Assembly: GCA_024276905.1 (NCBI GenBank)
Contig: JAJRWF010000088.1
Location: 1-39,146 of the forward strand
DNA length: 39,146 bases
Direction: 5' to 3'
DNA from: Deltaproteobacteria bacterium
Lineage (GTDB): Bacteria; Desulfobacterota; Desulfuromonadia; Desulfuromonadales; Geopsychrobacteraceae
Shown here: positions 25,267 through 32,806 of the stretch, in pieces
How positions within the stretch are numbered: the first letter of the stretch is position 1
Layout: each line of letters begins with the position of its first letter
Notes under the pieces: generated by a model
What the model was told of the DNA's origin: nothing
The model's input: the letters and a program-made list of their open reading frames with translations, nothing else
The model's database searches: none
Made by a program: the position numbers and the translations under genes

Positions 25267-25919
25267 CTTCGCCATTGATCAGCAACCTGCCATCACTCTA
25301 CCTGATCACTGATCGCAGGCAGGTTGCGTCTGGATTGCTCAGGGCCATTGAATGTGCACTCAAGGGTGGAGTGCGCATGATCCAGCTGCGGGAAAAAGAT
25401 CTTCCTGCTGCCGACCTGAAACAACTGGCCGAAAAAACCCTGGAACTGACCCGGCTCTACGGTGCCAGGCTCCTCCTCAATGGTCACGCTGAACTGGCTG
25501 CGGAGATCGGTGCCGACGGTGTACAGCTCGGAATTAAATCCTGCCCGATCACGACGGCCAGAGACATTCTCGGCCCCCAGGCCCTGATCGGTTATTCGGC
25601 ACACAGTCTTCGTGAAGTAAAGAACGCGGCTGCCCGGGGAGCCGATTTCGCCACTTTCAGCCCGATCTACTCCACAGCGTCGAAGGCAGAATACGGGCCG
25701 CCACAGGGGCTACAGGCCTTATGCGATCTCTGCCATGCCTCCCCCCTGCCCGTCTATGCCCTGGGGGGGATCACTGCTGACCAGGTCGGCGACGTTTTCG
25801 TTGCCGGAGCCTGTGGTGTTGCGGTGATCTCGGCAATACTGGGGGCAGTTGACCCGCGGCAAGCGACGGAGCAGATGCTGCAACAGATTGACCAGAGCCG
25901 CTTGAGTACCAGCCAGTGA
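25263..25919 (+). CDS. thiE: ThiE thiamin-phosphate synthase
   Basis: ThiE joins the thiazole and pyrimidine halves to give thiamin phosphate. The 218-residue TIM-barrel protein shows LYLITDR, a MIQLREKD motif, LLLNGHAELAAEIGADGVQLG, IGYSAHSLREVKNAAARGADF and PVYALGGITADQV. The expected phosphate- and Mg-binding residues look present. ATG 25263 overlaps the thiH stop (ATGA). Genes for the pyrimidine branch (thiC, thiD) are not in the window. Confidence 0.93.
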   Translation: MTSPLISNLPSLYLITDRRQVASGLLRAIECALKGGVRMIQLREKDLPAADLKQLAEKTLELTRLYGARLLLNGHAELAAEIGADGVQLGIKSCPITTARDILGPQALIGYSAHSLREVKNAAARGADFATFSPIYSTASKAEYGPPQGLQALCDLCHASPLPVYALGGITADQVGDVFVAGACGVAVISAILGAVDPRQATEQMLQQIDQSRLSTSQ

Positions 25920-25930
25920 TCGACTAGAAT
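25902..25930 (+). promoter_or_regulatory. Candidate promoter for the SLC13-type transporter
   Basis: TTGAGT (25902-25907) and TAGAAT (25925-25930) are exactly 17 bp apart, overlapping the 3' end of thiE and ending 65 bp before the transporter start. It would let the transporter be expressed without the TPP riboswitch. Confidence 0.42.
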
Positions 25931-25994
25931 TCATAATGAATCCAGGCACCCCACGGATTCGGACTCAAACGCACTTCCCGTCGCCGGAGGCCGT

Positions 25995-27767
25995 ATGGAT
26001 GCCTTGCTGGTTCTTATTATCCTGACTGTCGCGATCCTGCTGTTTGCCAGCGACTGGGTCCGTATGGATATCGTCAGTCTGATGATCCTGCTGACTCTCG
26101 GCATCACCGGTCTTGTTTCTCCTGCAGAAGCATTTTCGGGCTTCAGCAACCCGGCGGTCATTACCGTTGCTGCCATGTTCATCATCAGTGCCGGATTGAC
26201 CCGTACCGGGGCACTACGTCCGTTGACAACACGTCTGCTGAAACTGTCTGAACATTCTGAACCTCGAATGATCCTGACAATCATGCTGACCTCAGCACTT
26301 TTTTCAGCGTTCATCAACAATATCGGAGCCACTGCGCTGCTGATGCCTATGGCAATCGAAATGGGCAAAAAAAGTGGCGTCAGCCCATCAAAACTGCTGA
26401 TTCCACTGGCCTTCGGTTCACTGCTCGGGGGAGTCTGCACCCTGATCGGAACCCCTCCAAACCTGCTCGCCAATGCCCTGTTGCTGCAACATACCGGGGC
26501 ATCATTTTCAATGTTCGAGTTCACTCCACTCGGTGTGATTCTGCTGGCGACCAGCATTCTGTATATGATGACCTTTGGCCGACGCCTGCTGCCGGAACGC
26601 AAATCCGGAACCCTGACAACCGCCTATCAGGTTAAAGCCTATATCGCCGAGGTTGAGGTTCTTGCCGGATCCCGGGTCGTAAACAAAACCATTGCCGCCT
26701 CCCAACTCGAAGAAAACCACGATCTCAAGGTAAGGGCCATATTACGCGGCAGGCAGAAATTTCCCTTTCCGCACCGTAACCGCAAAATACTCCAAGACGA
26801 TATCCTGTTCGTTGAGGGGAACCCGAAATCAATCCTGGAACTGCATCATACTGAAGGCTTGCTGGTCGTTCCCGAAAAAGAGTATCCGAAAGACCCGTTT
26901 CGTGAACGGGAGGATGTTCTGGTCATTGAAGCGTCGCTGACCCCGACAAGTGAAATGGCCGGGAAAACCCTGCGTGAAGTCAAATTTGCCGAGACCTACG
27001 GGCTGACGGTTCTCGCCATCTGGAGATCGGGTGCACCGGTGGTGCGTAAAGTCGATCATGTTGTTTTACGCTTCGGTGATGTCCTGCTGCTGCAGGGAAC
27101 CCGCGAGCACGTCGTTCACATAGGGCAGAACCATGGGTTTCTTTTGCTGGGAGATATTGAAACCAGCCCCTACCGCCCTCACAGAGGCCCGGCCTCGATT
27201 GCGATTCTGGCGGGAGCCATCCTGCTGGCAACAACGGGGCTGTTACCGATCATGCTTTCTGCCACCCTCGGCGGTCTGCTGCTGGTGTTGATCAACTGCC
27301 TGAGTATCAAGGAGGCCTACGAAAGTATCGACTGGTCCATCATTCTGCTGATTGCCGGCACCCTGCCGCTTGGGATCGCGATGGAAAAAAGTGGCCTGGC
27401 GGCTAGAATGTCTGCAATCCTGATTGATTCAGCAGGAGCCCTTGGCCCCTGGCCGGTTCTTGCACTACTGATTTTTCTGGCTATGCTGTTAACCGCAATC
27501 ATGAGCAATGCCGCGACAGTGGTCTTGCTGGCGCCCATTGCCTACAGCACTGCCGTCAGCCTGGCCGTCGATCCGAAACCATTCTTCATGGGCATCGCCC
27601 TGGCGGCATCAATCTGTTTCATCTCTCCCATCGGTCATCAGTCCAACGCTCTGGTTATGGGTCCCGGGGGCTATAAATTCCTCGATTACACCCGGGCCGG
27701 AGCAGGACTCAACCTTGCCTGTTGGGCCCTGGCAACGCTGCTGATCCCGGTGCTCTTCCCTTTTTGA
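25995..27767 (+). CDS. SLC13/DASS-type transporter with TrkA-C domains
   Basis: A 590-residue membrane protein of the divalent anion:Na+ symporter type. The N-terminal half (about 1-190) and C-terminal half (about 400-590) each hold several helices, with NPAVITVAAMFIISAG, IGTPPNLLANALLL and a MSNAATVVLLAP segment matching the family. Between them are two RCK/TrkA-C-like cytoplasmic domains (about 210-380). Likely substrates are sulfate, dicarboxylates or phosphate; the sequence alone does not decide. ATG 25995 follows CGGAGG. It sits 75 bp after thiE but is not an evident thiamin gene. Confidence 0.88.
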   Translation: MDALLVLIILTVAILLFASDWVRMDIVSLMILLTLGITGLVSPAEAFSGFSNPAVITVAAMFIISAGLTRTGALRPLTTRLLKLSEHSEPRMILTIMLTSALFSAFINNIGATALLMPMAIEMGKKSGVSPSKLLIPLAFGSLLGGVCTLIGTPPNLLANALLLQHTGASFSMFEFTPLGVILLATSILYMMTFGRRLLPERKSGTLTTAYQVKAYIAEVEVLAGSRVVNKTIAASQLEENHDLKVRAILRGRQKFPFPHRNRKILQDDILFVEGNPKSILELHHTEGLLVVPEKEYPKDPFREREDVLVIEASLTPTSEMAGKTLREVKFAETYGLTVLAIWRSGAPVVRKVDHVVLRFGDVLLLQGTREHVVHIGQNHGFLLLGDIETSPYRPHRGPASIAILAGAILLATTGLLPIMLSATLGGLLLVLINCLSIKEAYESIDWSIILLIAGTLPLGIAMEKSGLAARMSAILIDSAGALGPWPVLALLIFLAMLLTAIMSNAATVVLLAPIAYSTAVSLAVDPKPFFMGIALAASICFISPIGHQSNALVMGPGGYKFLDYTRAGAGLNLACWALATLLIPVLFPF

Positions 27768-27803
27768 AAAAAGAAAAGCCTCCGAGCGATATAGGTCGGA
27801 GGC
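27766..27803 (-). terminator. Intrinsic terminator of the cytochrome operon
   Basis: On the minus strand GCCTCCGA (27803-27796) pairs with TCGGAGGC (27785-27778) around a 10-base loop and is followed by a T-rich tract (27777-27766). It lies 25 bp past the stop of the eight-haem cytochrome gene. It may also slow the convergent transporter transcript, but the plus-strand tail is poor in T. Confidence 0.8.
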
Positions 27804-27828
27804 TTCAAATCTGACCCTGCGGTCTGAA

Positions 27829-28944
27829 TCAGTAAGACTTCGGTTCGTGATCAACACCGTGACAGCTAAGCGCGCAAGATCCGTGACGACTGGCGACACC
27901 CTGCGCTCTAAATTTTAATTCACCAGCCATGTTCGGTTCGACCACTTCTTCATTGAAGCGAATGAGATACTGGTTTGTTCTACTGCCATGCGCATCATGA
28001 CAAGTAAAACAACTGGTCCCGTAAAACTCACGCGTCCCATTGCCTTGGATATGCTGGGCATGATAGGGGAAACTCTCATTGCCGAGGATACTGTCACGCT
28101 CATGACAACGGTAGCAAAGTGCATAAGCCCGCGGGTTTTCACTGCGTCCCGATTCCATTTCATAATTGTCCACCAATAGGCCGCGATAAAGTGAACCATG
28201 CGGCCCCCTGGGTCCATTGTCTCTGTCACTCCCATGACAGTCACTACAACTGACAGTCGAAACATCACCGGGTTGCTCTTTGCGCGCCGCATAAGGGAGC
28301 TTAAGACTGATTACGTAGGCATTTGCACCCTCGCCCTCAATCGGATGAAAAGAGGGATTGGTGCGGCGAAATTCTTCGCGTTTATTTGTTGTGTCTACCG
28401 GCAGGTTGGCACTCTCAGCATGACATTTGTAACAGAGTTCGTATTCCTCGTTGACATCCGCACTGAAATTACCGATTCCTCGTTTGCTAATACCACGAAA
28501 AGGCGCATTCTTCTGTAACTGATGCGGTTCGTGGCAATCGATACATTCGGCGTGTCGCTTTGCATTGGCCAGCTCTTCCGGTAAGACTTCACGTTGCTTG
28601 TGCACCCCACTCGTGACCAAAACCGGATGACTGTAAGGCTTACGTAGTTCAACTTCGATATCTTTATAATCACGGACAACACCGCGGGTAATATATCCAC
28701 CAGCCTCCATCTGTTGGCGCTCGGAACTATTCCCGTGGCAACGCAAACAGGTTCTTTCTTCGCCGTTGATTGCCATACTCATCCCCCGATGACAAGCTCG
28801 ACATGATTTGGGTAGAATGGTCTTGTCACCATGCAGTCCTGGCAGCTTCCCTTTTTGCGCCGCAGACACACCCCCCGTCGTGGACACCGTCAGCAGAACC
28901 AGCAACAGGACGACAAACTTACCGAACAAACAGATTTTATTCAC
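27829..28944 (-). CDS. Eight-haem c-type cytochrome
   Basis: A 371-residue exported protein (signal peptide ending GVSA-A, about residue 28). It has seven canonical CxxCH haem sites (CRACH, CLRCH, CIDCH, CYKCH, CSDCH, CYRCH, CFTCH) and one near the C-terminus with three residues between the Cys (CALSCH), a CX3CH variant that can still bind haem c in some cytochromes. Several extra His residues could be distal ligands. It is the last gene of the PpiC-NHL-cytochrome unit and lies 47 bp after the four-haem cytochrome gene. Electron transfer in the periplasm or at the surface is inferred from this context. Confidence 0.9.
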   Translation of the reverse strand: MNKICLFGKFVVLLLVLLTVSTTGGVSAAQKGKLPGLHGDKTILPKSCRACHRGMSMAINGEERTCLRCHGNSSERQQMEAGGYITRGVVRDYKDIEVELRKPYSHPVLVTSGVHKQREVLPEELANAKRHAECIDCHEPHQLQKNAPFRGISKRGIGNFSADVNEEYELCYKCHAESANLPVDTTNKREEFRRTNPSFHPIEGEGANAYVISLKLPYAARKEQPGDVSTVSCSDCHGSDRDNGPRGPHGSLYRGLLVDNYEMESGRSENPRAYALCYRCHERDSILGNESFPYHAQHIQGNGTREFYGTSCFTCHDAHGSRTNQYLIRFNEEVVEPNMAGELKFRAQGVASRHGSCALSCHGVDHEPKSY

Positions 28945-28991
28945 AACAGCTCCTCGAGCTCAAAACACACCTGCAGACGAACCACCAAAAT

Positions 28992-29792
28992 TCAATGGAT
29001 AATAGCCGGAGCCCCCCCCCAGCTGCCTCCCCAGTCAGTGCCCTGGTGGCAATCCAGACAGGTACTGTCATAATCGGTGATATCATTGCCGGAGCTACGA
29101 TTTCTCCAGAACGGCAGAGTATAGGTTCCGGTGCGGGTATCCTCATGGGGATCATGGCAGGTTGTACATTGCATACGTTGTTTGCTATCCAGTGGAACAA
29201 CCGTCGGCAACGAGTAAACATCGCCCACTGCCCCACCTGCGGGTGAGTTGATATAGTCCCTGACCGTAGCATTATAAACAAAAGAGACCGGGTGCGAGCT
29301 GGCCAGATCAACCACAACCTTGGCACCTGATGCGTTATAAGACGTGGGATACGCATCAAGCAACGTATTAAAATTCATGGCTATTTTAGATGTGAAATTC
29401 TCAAGTCCCGTCAACACCTCACCTATTGCACTGACACCGTCATGACAGGAAAGACACATCCGGGTTGCACCGTTAGGATAGGTACTGGGATCAGTATTCG
29501 TGTACTGACTGGCAGAGACAATCGCCGCATCATCGATATTTAACGTCGTCGAGTTGTAAAGAGGAAAACTGGCCGTCGTCGGGTCCTTGCGATTCCACAG
29601 AGGTGATTGGGCCGTTCCACCATGCGGGGTATGGCAGAACACACAGATGCGGGTATCGGTACTGGCCCGCACATTATTCATCGAAGTACTCGAAAGGTTG
29701 TGCTTATTCGAAGTTGTCGTCAGCGGGACGGCAAAACTGACACGACTGACAGCAACCAGGAAAAAGATCAAAACCGTTATCTGAAAACGCAT
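28992..29792 (-). CDS. Four-haem c-type cytochrome, possibly OmcE-like
   Basis: A 266-residue exported cytochrome. ATG 29792 (MRFQITVLIFFLV) is chosen because it begins the signal peptide and follows GGAG; upstream in-frame starts do not. Four CxxCH sites occur as CVFCHTPHGG, CLSCHDG, CTTCHDPHED and CLDCHQG. From memory, the early CVFCHTPH, the following PLWNR, a CLSCHDG and a late HPVSFVY are also features of Geobacter OmcE, whose subunits polymerise into cytochrome nanowires. The resemblance is at motif level only. It is encoded between the NHL lipoprotein and the eight-haem cytochrome, in the same direction. Confidence 0.85.
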   Translation of the reverse strand: MRFQITVLIFFLVAVSRVSFAVPLTTTSNKHNLSSTSMNNVRASTDTRICVFCHTPHGGTAQSPLWNRKDPTTASFPLYNSTTLNIDDAAIVSASQYTNTDPSTYPNGATRMCLSCHDGVSAIGEVLTGLENFTSKIAMNFNTLLDAYPTSYNASGAKVVVDLASSHPVSFVYNATVRDYINSPAGGAVGDVYSLPTVVPLDSKQRMQCTTCHDPHEDTRTGTYTLPFWRNRSSGNDITDYDSTCLDCHQGTDWGGSWGGAPAIIH

Positions 29793-29875
29793 ATTGCAGC
29801 TCCTCGTACGGGGCATCTGACCTAAACTGCCCGAACTCACAGGATCAAGTGTATGCAAAAAAATACCGCAAGAGC

Positions 29876-30922
29876 TCAATCATCATGTCCGAGGAACTGG
29901 TAGATCTGTATCTGATGATTAAAACTGTCTACCGCATAGATTCGATCCTGCGAATCAATGCTGAGGCTTGCCGGCATGGACAGGCTGTACATGCCATCAC
30001 CACCAAAGACCAGCAACAACTGGCCCTTGAGATTAAACACCTGAATATTATCGAAAGCAGCATCGGCGACGTAGATGTTCCCCCGGCTGTCCACCGCAAC
30101 CCCGCGTGGACGCGACAAGGTGCCGGGCTGATCACCAATTTCACCGATACTGGCAACCGCCTCGCCGGTCGGAGTCAAAACCTCAATCCGGAAGTTCAGC
30201 GAATCGATCACATAAATCAGACCCCTGTCATCAACAGTAAGGCCGATCGGCCGGTTAAACAGCCCGTCCGGAGTTGTCGGGCTACCTAGAGCGGAAAGCT
30301 CTTCCCCCGTAGGTGTAAAACGGCGAATCTTCCCCCCGAGAACATCGGCGACCAGCAGATTGCCTTGAAGGCCAAGCGCCAGACCGCCAGGCCGGGCTAT
30401 CGGTGGATCACCCTTAAGTTCAAGCAGTAACTCACCCTTTTTTGACAAGGCAACGATTTTCCCCGTCTGCGAATCTGCGACATATATTCGTTGTCGAGCC
30501 GCGTCATAGCTGATACCTGTCGGGCTGACAAAGAAATCATCCCCGGACAGTGCCCAGATACTGGCGGTACGCTTTTTGAGATTAAGCATATGGACTGCAT
30601 GGGCACCTGGATCAGAAATCCACATCGTCCCCTGGCCGTCAGTCGCAATACCATAAGGTGAGATCAGCGGCATCGGTTCCGCCATATACCCGGTCAGCCA
30701 GCGAAATAAACGGTCTTTCTGCGCTTTCTTGTCAACCAGCCCTCCGGCCCCCTTCAATCGACGCAACAACTTGATGCGCGGTACTTCCGGAGCCTTCGGC
30801 CAGACCATCTTAACCTCCGGGTCCTCAACTGCCAACGGCGGCACACTCGCAGTACAAGCGGTCAGAAACAGGAGAACTAGGAGCAGACCAGAACGGAACC
30901 CTGACAAGAGATTACTCAACAA
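29876..30922 (-). CDS. NHL-repeat beta-propeller lipoprotein
   Basis: A roughly 350-residue lipoprotein (lipobox LTAC) with about six NHL repeats such as SPYGIATDGQGTMWISD, RPIGLTVDDRGLIYVIDS and RPRGVAVDSRGNIYVADA, forming a beta-propeller. Start is uncertain: TTG 30922, used here, follows AAGG and overlaps the PpiC stop by 11 bp, while ATGs at 30970 and 30997 would overlap it by 59-86 bp. It is coupled to the upstream PpiC gene and lies 83 bp before the four-haem cytochrome. NHL propellers often act as binding scaffolds; here it may help export or assembly of the cytochromes, which is inference. Confidence 0.85.
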   Translation of the reverse strand: MLSNLLSGFRSGLLLVLLFLTACTASVPPLAVEDPEVKMVWPKAPEVPRIKLLRRLKGAGGLVDKKAQKDRLFRWLTGYMAEPMPLISPYGIATDGQGTMWISDPGAHAVHMLNLKKRTASIWALSGDDFFVSPTGISYDAARQRIYVADSQTGKIVALSKKGELLLELKGDPPIARPGGLALGLQGNLLVADVLGGKIRRFTPTGEELSALGSPTTPDGLFNRPIGLTVDDRGLIYVIDSLNFRIEVLTPTGEAVASIGEIGDQPGTLSRPRGVAVDSRGNIYVADAAFDNIQVFNLKGQLLLVFGGDGMYSLSMPASLSIDSQDRIYAVDSFNHQIQIYQFLGHDD

Positions 30923-31862
30923 ATTTTTCAACCTTATATTTCTGCTTGAGAGAAGAGAGCCATTCAGCATAGAGCTCATCGTGACGTTGCTTTTCAAGAC
31001 GGGTCTTTATTTTCAGAGAGACTTCATCGAAACTCATCTGTCGCGGTTCATTGAGTTGAGTCAGTTTGATAATATGATAACCAAAGCGGGTTCTCACCAG
31101 ACCAGAGATATCACCGACCTTCATCAATTTCAGTGCAACTTCGAACGGTTGTTCCGTCTGTCCCTCATGAAACATGCCGAGATCCCCTCCGACATACTTG
31201 GTTCTGTCATCCGAATTGTAATAGGCCAGATCGAAAAAATCCTCACCCTTAAGAGCCCGCTCCAGAATGTCCGCCGCTTTTTTCTTGAGAATTTCTCGTT
31301 CTTCCTTGTTGGATGACGGATCAACCTTGATCAGGATATGACTGGCGCGAAATTGTTTCGGCATAAAAAAGGTGTGCTTGTTTTTTGCGTAATAGGCCTT
31401 AATCTCTTCATCACTGACCTTTGTCTTTAAACCCACAGCGACCTCTGCCGCCTTGTCCGCGAGAAAGCGACGGTAAATAGCGGCACGCAACCCCGTAATC
31501 GTCTCTGCACCAACGGCCTTTTCAAATGCCTTTCTGGACTTAAAGCGCTTCCTGATTTCCTTGACCTTGTCATCAACCTTGGATGCCGGGATCGAAATTT
31601 CATTGTCGATCGCATATTTGACTTTGTAGCCGCGTTCAATCAGATCATCTAGCGCCTCCCGCCGAATTTCGCTGACTTTTTCAGCCGAAACCCCACCATG
31701 AAAACTGACGCGTAACGGCAAAACACGATCAACCTGGCGCTGTAACTCAAAGCTCGTAATCGGAACCCCATCGACGCGAGCGACGATGTTTTCCGGGGGA
31801 GCGGCATAAAGTGACACGGGGCAGAGCATAAACAGCAGAAGCAAAGTACGCAGAATAATCAT
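30912..31862 (-). CDS. SurA/PpiC-type periplasmic peptidyl-prolyl isomerase
   Basis: A 316-residue exported chaperone-isomerase (signal peptide ending YAA, about residue 21). An N-terminal SurA-like helical region (about 25-165) is followed by a parvulin/PpiC domain (about 165-270) with QFRASHILIKV, GEDFFDLAYYNSDD, GGDLGMF and TRFGYHIIKL. The first gene of the unit, it starts at ATG 31862 preceded by GGAG and overlaps the NHL gene. A role in folding or export of the downstream cytochromes is likely from context. Confidence 0.92.
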   Translation of the reverse strand: MIILRTLLLLFMLCPVSLYAAPPENIVARVDGVPITSFELQRQVDRVLPLRVSFHGGVSAEKVSEIRREALDDLIERGYKVKYAIDNEISIPASKVDDKVKEIRKRFKSRKAFEKAVGAETITGLRAAIYRRFLADKAAEVAVGLKTKVSDEEIKAYYAKNKHTFFMPKQFRASHILIKVDPSSNKEEREILKKKAADILERALKGEDFFDLAYYNSDDRTKYVGGDLGMFHEGQTEQPFEVALKLMKVGDISGLVRTRFGYHIIKLTQLNEPRQMSFDEVSLKIKTRLEKQRHDELYAEWLSSLKQKYKVEKFVE

Positions 31863-31933
31863 CTAGTTCTCCAGCTTACGAGGTTGATTCTGAATCGCGT
31901 AAACTACCGTCACCGGCAGTAAATAATCAGCTC

Positions 31934-31962
31934 ATGTTAAAAACTCCGCCTGCGGCAGTCAA
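31934..31962 (-). promoter_or_regulatory. Sigma70-like promoter of the PpiC-NHL-cytochrome unit
   Basis: On the minus strand TTGACT (31962-31957) and TAACAT (31939-31934) are 17 bp apart, matching consensus at five and four positions. The site is about 70 bp upstream of the PpiC start and just downstream of the terminator at 31983-32019. Confidence 0.55.
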
Positions 31963-31982
31963 GACTAATGCGCAATCAAACA

Positions 31983-32019
31983 AAAAGAGCAACCCTCATG
32001 CATAAGGGTTGCTCTTTTT
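31983..32019 (-). terminator. Bidirectional-type terminator after the tRNA-Asp/Val/Asp array
   Basis: AAAAAGAGCAACCCT (31983-31997) pairs perfectly with AGGGTTGCTCTTTTT (32005-32019) around a short loop. Ends in T-rich (A-rich on the other strand) arms, so it works in both directions. It sits 9 bp past the last tRNA-Asp. Confidence 0.92.
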
Positions 32020-32027
32020 GATCAATA

Positions 32028-32104
32028 TGGCGGGGCTGACGGGACTCGAACCCGCGACCTCCGGCGTGACAGGCCGGCGTTGTAACCGACTCTACTACAG
32101 CCCC
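32028..32104 (-). tRNA. tRNA-Asp (GTC), copy 2
   Basis: A 77-nt cloverleaf with acceptor GGGGCTG/CAGCCCC, anticodon loop CTGTCAC (anticodon GTC), a normal T arm (GGTTCGAGTCC) and encoded CCA. The D stem reads GTAG/CAAC, with an A-A mismatch. It is identical to the other tRNA-Asp at 32210-32286. Confidence 0.97.
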
Positions 32105-32124
32105 CTGCAAGTCTGCTGATATTC

Positions 32125-32200
32125 TGGTGGGCGAAGAGGGGCTCGAACCCCCGACATCCTGCTTGTAAGGCAGGCGCTCTCCCAGCTGAGCTATTCGCCC
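32125..32200 (-). tRNA. tRNA-Val (TAC)
   Basis: A 76-nt cloverleaf, acceptor GGGCGAA, D stem GCTC/GAGC, anticodon loop CTTACAA (anticodon TAC), T arm GGTTCGAGCC and encoded CCA. It lies between the two identical tRNA-Asp genes, 20 bp from the first and 9 bp from the second. Confidence 0.97.
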
Positions 32201-32209
32201 GTTTTAAAA

Positions 32210-32286
32210 TGGCGGGGCTGACGGGACTCGAACCCGCGACCTCCGGCGTGACAGGCCGGCGTTGTAACCGACTCTACTACAGCCCC
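32210..32286 (-). tRNA. tRNA-Asp (GTC), copy 1
   Basis: The upstream member of the array on the minus strand; 77 nt, anticodon GTC, encoded CCA. Identical to the copy at 32028-32104, including the mismatch in the D stem. It is 95 bp after the HU gene and may be read from the HU promoter. Confidence 0.97.
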
Positions 32287-32381
32287 GCAGACGAAAATAG
32301 GAAGCATCAGGTGCCCATGAATCAGGGTAAATCGGACAGCCTCGCGCTTCCTAAGTTCAATTTTTACGCTGTGTTACGATC

Positions 32382-32654
32382 TTAATTAACAGCATCCTTC
32401 AGGGCCTTGCCTGCCTTGAACTTGGGAACCTTGGCAGCAGGAATCTGAATTTTTTCGCCCGTTTGGGGATTCTGCCCGGTACGAGCAGCACGGTCTCCCA
32501 CACTGAACGTTCCGAAACCAACCAGTGCGACCTTCTCACCGGCTTTAAGAGCATCAGTCACGGCCTCAGCAAAAGCTTTAAGCGCCCCCTCGGCGTCGGC
32601 CTTGCTCAGTCCCGCTTTCTCCGCAATTGCATTGACCAGATCGGCTTTAGTCAC
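32382..32654 (-). CDS. hup: HU family DNA-binding protein
   Basis: A 90-residue nucleoid protein with the HU/IHF pattern: [20 protein letters not shown], then [26 protein letters not shown] in the DNA-gripping arm, and [14 protein letters not shown] at the end. The RTGxNPxTG arm fits HU, not IHF. It starts with GTG 32654, preceded by AGGAGGTG. It has its own strong promoter (32706-32735) and is transcribed after lon. Confidence 0.95.
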   Translation of the reverse strand: MTKADLVNAIAEKAGLSKADAEGALKAFAEAVTDALKAGEKVALVGFGTFSVGDRAARTGQNPQTGEKIQIPAAKVPKFKAGKALKDAVN

Positions 32655-32705
32655 AACACACCTCCTGAAAGTATAGGGATAATTTTCCGCCTCAAAACGC
32701 GATAA

Positions 32706-32735
32706 GATATATCAGAGTCAGAAAAATGCTGTCAA
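32706..32735 (-). promoter_or_regulatory. Strong sigma70-like promoter of the HU gene
   Basis: On the minus strand a perfect -35 TTGACA (32735-32730) is 18 bp from TATATC (32711-32706). The start is about 50 bp further on. It lies in the gap between lon and HU. Confidence 0.7.
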
Positions 32736-32806
32736 GCTGTTTTTGCCCATTTTTTGCGGGCTGGCGCGTTTTTACACCCCCCAAAATTCGTGCCTGAAAA
32801 CAAATT

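Noticed and set aside
32300-32353. AGGAAGC/GCTTCCT inverted repeat after the HU gene as a terminator
   Set aside because: Only a 7-bp stem with a 40-base loop and a weak T tail; too weak to call.
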